Origin: Acestrorhynchus altus | Lineage: Eukaryota; Chordata; Actinopteri; Characiformes; Acestrorhynchidae | DNA length: 64,000 bases | NCBI GenBank assembly: GCA_034509495.1 | Contig: CM067507.1 | Span: forward strand, 7,839,820-7,903,819 | Direction: 5' to 3' | In this document: piece after piece, positions 61,801 through 64,000 of the stretch | Layout: each line of letters starts with the position of its first letter | Position numbering within the stretch: position 1 is the stretch's first letter | Position numbers and translations under genes: made by a program | The notes under the pieces: model-generated | Databases searched by the model: none | Told to the model about the DNA's origin: nothing | The model's input: only the letters and a program-made list of their open reading frames with translations

Positions 61801-63594
61801 AAATATCATAATTATAATAATCAAACTAATAGAACAGCTGTACACACACAGTCATAAATAAAGGCACATACAGATACATACATTGGGCATAGGGCAGCAA
61901 CCCCAGCTCCCATCAGGCAGCTGGCAGCAAGTGGTATCATCAGGACATTCTGACTCCTGGTCTGGGCAAACCACTGCCTGAAAGAAGAGAAAAATATACA
62001 ATATACAAATATGACCAGAACATATTGTGACAATCATGCAAAAACCTTCAATCTCCATAAAACTGGGAGTGAATATTTAACACCAACGTCCACAAAATTT
62101 TTTTCTTAAATTTGCCGATTTGAAGACAGAAGGGCTTTTGTGTGACATTACCGATATGCCTGTCTCAAAGGACGCGCATTCGTAAATATACCAACACCAG
62201 ACTTTTCTGTTGAATGCCAAATTACAGTTTATGCATTAATGCTTACAAAGCAAATACTGTGTAAAATAATATTTTTTTGCATAAATACATTCCAGAAGAG
62301 AAGCCTACCAAGTCCATTTTATCTTCATTTCACTGGCAGCAGTTAGTTTAATTAGTAAATAGTTTCTGAAAATGATTAATTCCAAAACAAATCAATGACT
62401 TGGTCCAGCACACTAAAAGAACATTACTGCAAACAGCAGTGGCCACAGTGCACTGACTCTACAGGACCTCTGAAAATGTTGTGTCTGATACAAAGCATAT
62501 CTTTCAACTACTGTCGTTCCAGAACATTCCACAGATGTTCAAAAGGATTGATATCTGGAGAATCTGGAGGCATCACATCATTGCTAAACAATAAGTGCAT
62601 TGTTCACTATGCTCCTGAGCAAAATCCTACTATTGCCTGGAAGAGGAGTTCCTCTTGTGTGTTTAAGTGACACCCAAAAAAAATTACCAGACCCAGGCTT
62701 TCCCTGACCATTGCCCAAAGTATCACACTCCCTCATAGACTTTTCTTCCTATAAGGAGCCCTGCTGCCATCACTTCCCCAGGCAAACAGTGCACATTTCC
62801 TGCTGTCCAGGAGATGAAAAAGAACATGAGATTCATCAGACCAGAGGACCACAGTCATCCAATTCCATCACTTGTGTGTCCACTATAGACATTGGATACA
62901 ACTGTAGACAGGGGTAAGCATGGGCACTCTGACTGATAAGCAGCTGTGAAGCTCCATACACAGCAGAGTGTGATGCAGTGTTTGTTGACACATTCCTCCC
63001 ATATCAATCAAAACATGTCTGTGACTTACAAGCGAAAAGAAATGGACAAAACTAGGGACTGAAATCTTTTCTCTCATCTAAAAGAAATTAATGACAGTTC
63101 TTTTCTCTTTAATGTACATTATTAAACTACAGCAGTAAAGCAGTGGTTTATAAATAAAGTTAGAAAAAATCTGCCAGCTCATGCTGTGGGCCATGTGTGT
63201 GTTTTACCTGAGGTAGACTGGACTGCTTGATGGTCACTCTCTTCACCCAGTCGACAGTGTGTGTCTTGTTTACACACTTTGAATGTTCTAGATCACACAA
63301 CATTCCTTCATAACAGCAATGCAGATGATCAGAACAGCACTCTGCCTGCAGACAGACAATCACGTGCGTTAACAGAACTGCAGGGACACACATGCCCTTT
63401 GATGATAACCCGAACATCAAAGCAGTGAACTACACACACATATGCACACTCACATTAGGGAGCGGGCAGCATCCATATCCTCCCGATGGGGTTTGGCAAC
63501 AGGTGTTGCCATCATTGCACATTCCTCCATCAGGGCAGATTAGAGTGCTGCACCCACTCAAAGCACACACCAACACCCACACACTCTTGAGCAT
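49693..63594 (-). CDS. grn: Progranulin (granulin precursor)
   Basis: A secreted, lysosome-targeted growth factor precursor. Coding exons: 63,454-63,594; 63,208-63,345; 61,882-61,977; 59,855-59,999; 59,731-59,766; 58,179-58,270; 56,329-56,467; 55,174-55,271; 54,555-54,797; 54,186-54,431; 53,293-53,583; 51,814-52,062; 51,499-51,723; 49,693-49,806. They join to 2253 bases, 750 residues plus TAG. A hydrophobic signal (MLKSVWVLVCALSG) precedes nine complete 12-cysteine granulin modules, at about residues 20-71, 96-149, 188-240, 266-319, 350-400, 429-482, 526-579, 611-662 and 685-737. Each module is split between CCPLP(N/Q) and AVCC.D..HCCP by a phase 0 intron. The acceptor lies directly before the ATG, so the leader is in an earlier exon not identified. 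Human GRN has seven and a half modules; teleosts vary. The paralogue (grna or another) is not decided. Confidence 0.95.
49912..50915 (-). mobile_element. Tc1-like transposon with a nested repeat
   Basis: The minus strand keeps Tc1 transposase pieces: MIWSDETKIDCFGLNANRHV, then TMEHGGGSIMLWGYFS. The plus right end (TTTGCAAATATTTCAAACTT, CATTTTGGAATAAGGCTG, TGATGCACTGTA) is the usual terminal stretch of this fish element. It is interrupted at about 50,640-50,780 by repeat family B. Sits in the last grn intron. Confidence 0.8.
50640..50780 (+). repeat. Interspersed repeat family B, copy 2
   Basis: ACATTTATGGCATTTAGCTG ATGCTCTTATCCAGAGC ... GGGAATTGAACCCCATG, the same layout as 19,680-19,830 with an internal deletion. 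Inserted in the Tc1-like element. Confidence 0.7.
51158..51338. mobile_element. hAT-like miniature transposon
   Basis: The ends CAGGGGTAGGCAA and TTGCCTGCCCCTG are exact inverted repeats. The flanking eight bases CTAAAGAG (left) and CTATAGAG (right) match at seven of eight, as an 8-bp hAT target duplication would. The 181-base body is non-coding, of the common fish type with TGGAGAGCTTCCTGCACAG. Lies in a grn intron. Confidence 0.85.
51499..54797 (-). CDS. grn: grn fused-module exons
   Basis: Five exons, 54,555-54,797; 54,186-54,431; 53,293-53,583; 51,814-52,062; 51,499-51,723, each phase 0 on both sides. Each encodes the second half of one granulin, a linker (often with a tryptophan, for example PWVRKTP, PWFKKQE, LWFRKQP), and the first half of the next granulin. 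They cover modules 4b to 9a. Confidence 0.93.
52835..53050 (-). repeat. Interspersed repeat family C
   Basis: GGAGCATTGCTGTGAGGCTAG, CCTCATCTCATCTCCAACCC, GCATGGGTTCACGTTTCTGAA, TAGAGTCCTATTCAATTGGC parallel the copy at 39,490-39,745. In a grn intron. Confidence 0.6.
55174..59999 (-). CDS. grn: grn exons for modules 2b to 4a, duplicated unit
   Basis: Exons 59,855-59,999 (AVCCEDKKHCCPQGTTCD), 59,731-59,766 (12-codon linker DASGLELTDSN), 58,179-58,270 (VACPDKVSSCPDDTTCC), 56,329-56,467 (AVCCPDHVHCCPEGTICD) and 55,174-55,271 (PCNDSVACESGSTCCKTK). Here linkers and module halves are on separate exons with phase 1 junctions, unlike the fused exons downstream. The introns at 58,271-59,730 and 55,272-56,328 are homologous. 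Confidence 0.92.
55444..56200. repeat. Duplicated intron segment, copy 1
   Basis: Shares with 58,397-59,030, in the same order and strand: TTCTGCCTTTGT, TTACAACCACAG.GATAATAAAC, GTATGATATGG, CCAAAGAAGAGGA, ACACCAGAACATCCT..CCAGAGAAAG. In the intron between grn exons 7 and 8. Confidence 0.75.
57285..57350 (+). mobile_element. L2-type 3' tail
   Basis: TTAATTTCCCTGAGGGAACC CTCCCAAGGGATCAATAAAG then CTAATCTAAT. Intron of grn. Confidence 0.6.
58397..59030. repeat. Duplicated intron segment, copy 2
   Basis: Homologous to 55,444-56,200. In the equivalent intron of the neighbouring granulin unit (between grn exons 5 and 6). Shorter by several deletions. Confidence 0.75.
59118..59655. repeat. Possible hAT-derived repeat
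   Basis: Starts ACAGGGGTTCTCAAGCTTTT and later has GGCCCACTACGCACTAC and CTTCATGGCCCACATGACCC, reminiscent of fish hAT-derived repeats with CAGGGGT ends, but the right terminus is not recognisable. Confidence 0.3.
60393..60760. repeat. Partial Tc1-like repeat (left end)
   Basis: TACAGTGCTGTGCAAATCGG TTAGACACC is a known fish Tc1-like terminus. The following sequence (TTTATTTGCTCAGGAAAGG) fits. The right terminus was not found. Confidence 0.4.
60885..61005. repeat. Degenerate TTAGGG-like repeat
   Basis: Loose GGTTAGGG / GATTAGGG / AAATTTAGGG units in series, an interstitial telomere-like or fish minisatellite tract, in a grn intron. Confidence 0.6.
61882..63594 (-). CDS. grn: grn signal peptide and modules 1-2a exons
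   Basis: Exon 63,454-63,594 carries the signal peptide and CPDGGMCNDGNTCC...GGYGCCPLPN. Exon 63,208-63,345 carries AECCSDHLHCCYEGMLCD and a linker with an N-K-T glycosylation site and VDWVKRV. Exon 61,882-61,977 carries VVCPDQESECPDDTTCC to CCPMPN. All phase 0. Confidence 0.94.
62400..63010 (-). mobile_element. Decayed Tc1-like element in grn intron
   Basis: On plus: GGACCTCTGAAAATGTTGTG, AACATTCCACAGATGTTCAA, GATATCTGGAGAATCTGGAGG, CATTGCCCAAAGTATCACAC, GAGATTCATCAGACCAGAGG, GGGTAAGCATGGGCACTCTG. These are the antisense of a frequent fish Tc1-like transposase gene, with internal deletions. Confidence 0.65.
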
Positions 63595-64000
63595 CTAAGA
63601 GAGAAACAGGGAGGAAGAATCTTGTGGTTATATTTTTATTATTTTATTTTTTTTTTGCTTTGTTTGTCTACGTAGAACCTGACAATTATTTCTCCTCAGT
63701 TTCCAAATTTCCTGAAGGTATGGTAAGTCTGCTACAATTAACTAATGCTACAACATCAATAACAGGGCTGCATATATAAATATGTTATTTATCACGATAA
63801 TGAGGTATCCTTGAATATGTATAAAATCTGAGTAAAAGAAACGTTGACTTTTGCAATCAGAGCAGCGGCTTCTAAAGACTGAACTACACCTCAGTGGCTG
63901 TTTAAATACAGAAAACTATATTTAACCACTGGGACACCGATGTTTACATATAACTATTCATTATAAAGCAACAGTTTAAGAATAGAAACTGTCTTGCAAA
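63595..64000 (-). other. Upstream of grn coding start
   Basis: The acceptor TTTCTCTCTTAG sits directly before the grn ATG, so this stretch is intron and possibly the non-coding first exon. No promoter or donor was singled out. Confidence 0.4.

Overview
This is a eukaryotic window. Introns with GT..AG borders, vertebrate gene families and dense CA/GA/TA microsatellites identify it as teleost fish genomic DNA. Several interspersed repeats look like ones common in otophysan fishes (characins, catfishes and relatives), but the species assignment is an inference. There is one 500-base run of N (33,501-34,000).

Four protein-coding genes could be followed exon by exon, all on the minus strand, so they read from right to left. 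(1) grn, progranulin, 63,594 to 49,693: 14 coding exons, 750 residues, signal peptide and nine complete granulin modules. (2) map3k14 (NIK kinase), 46,533 to 36,208: 14 coding exons, 1186 residues, with a central kinase domain, a long divergent N-terminal part, an acidic segment and the NIK C-terminal domain. (3) arf2, a class I ARF GTPase, 30,388 to 26,500: four coding exons, 181 residues, with non-coding leader exon(s) and a promoter-like region near 31.2 kb. (4) A Grb7/10/14-family adaptor, most likely grb7, 20,170 to 5,374: 14 coding exons, 523 residues, RA-PH-BPS-SH2 order. Every exon set keeps the reading frame across all junctions and ends at a stop. GRN, MAP3K14, ARF2 and GRB7 relatives lie on human 17q or its mouse counterpart, so the block looks like ancient conserved synteny. 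The genes do not form a pathway, although NIK (non-canonical NF-kB) and progranulin both act in inflammation and growth control.

The rest is intron and intergenic DNA filled with transposon remains: an L2/CR1-like LINE 3' end at the left edge, several L2-type 3' tails, many decayed or internally deleted Tc1-like elements (some with intact inverted ends and TA borders), one hAT-like miniature element with a nearly perfect 8-bp target duplication, a broken piggyBac transposase pseudogene with an intron-like gap next to the N run, and several short interspersed families present in two to five copies.

No undescribed molecular system was found. The most useful observations are: homologous introns inside grn that point to tandem duplication of a granulin unit; degenerate Tyr-Ala-Glu repeats in the NIK N-terminal region; repeated use of CT or TG microsatellites as the 3' splice-site tract in three of the genes; and nested transposon insertions that give relative ages.
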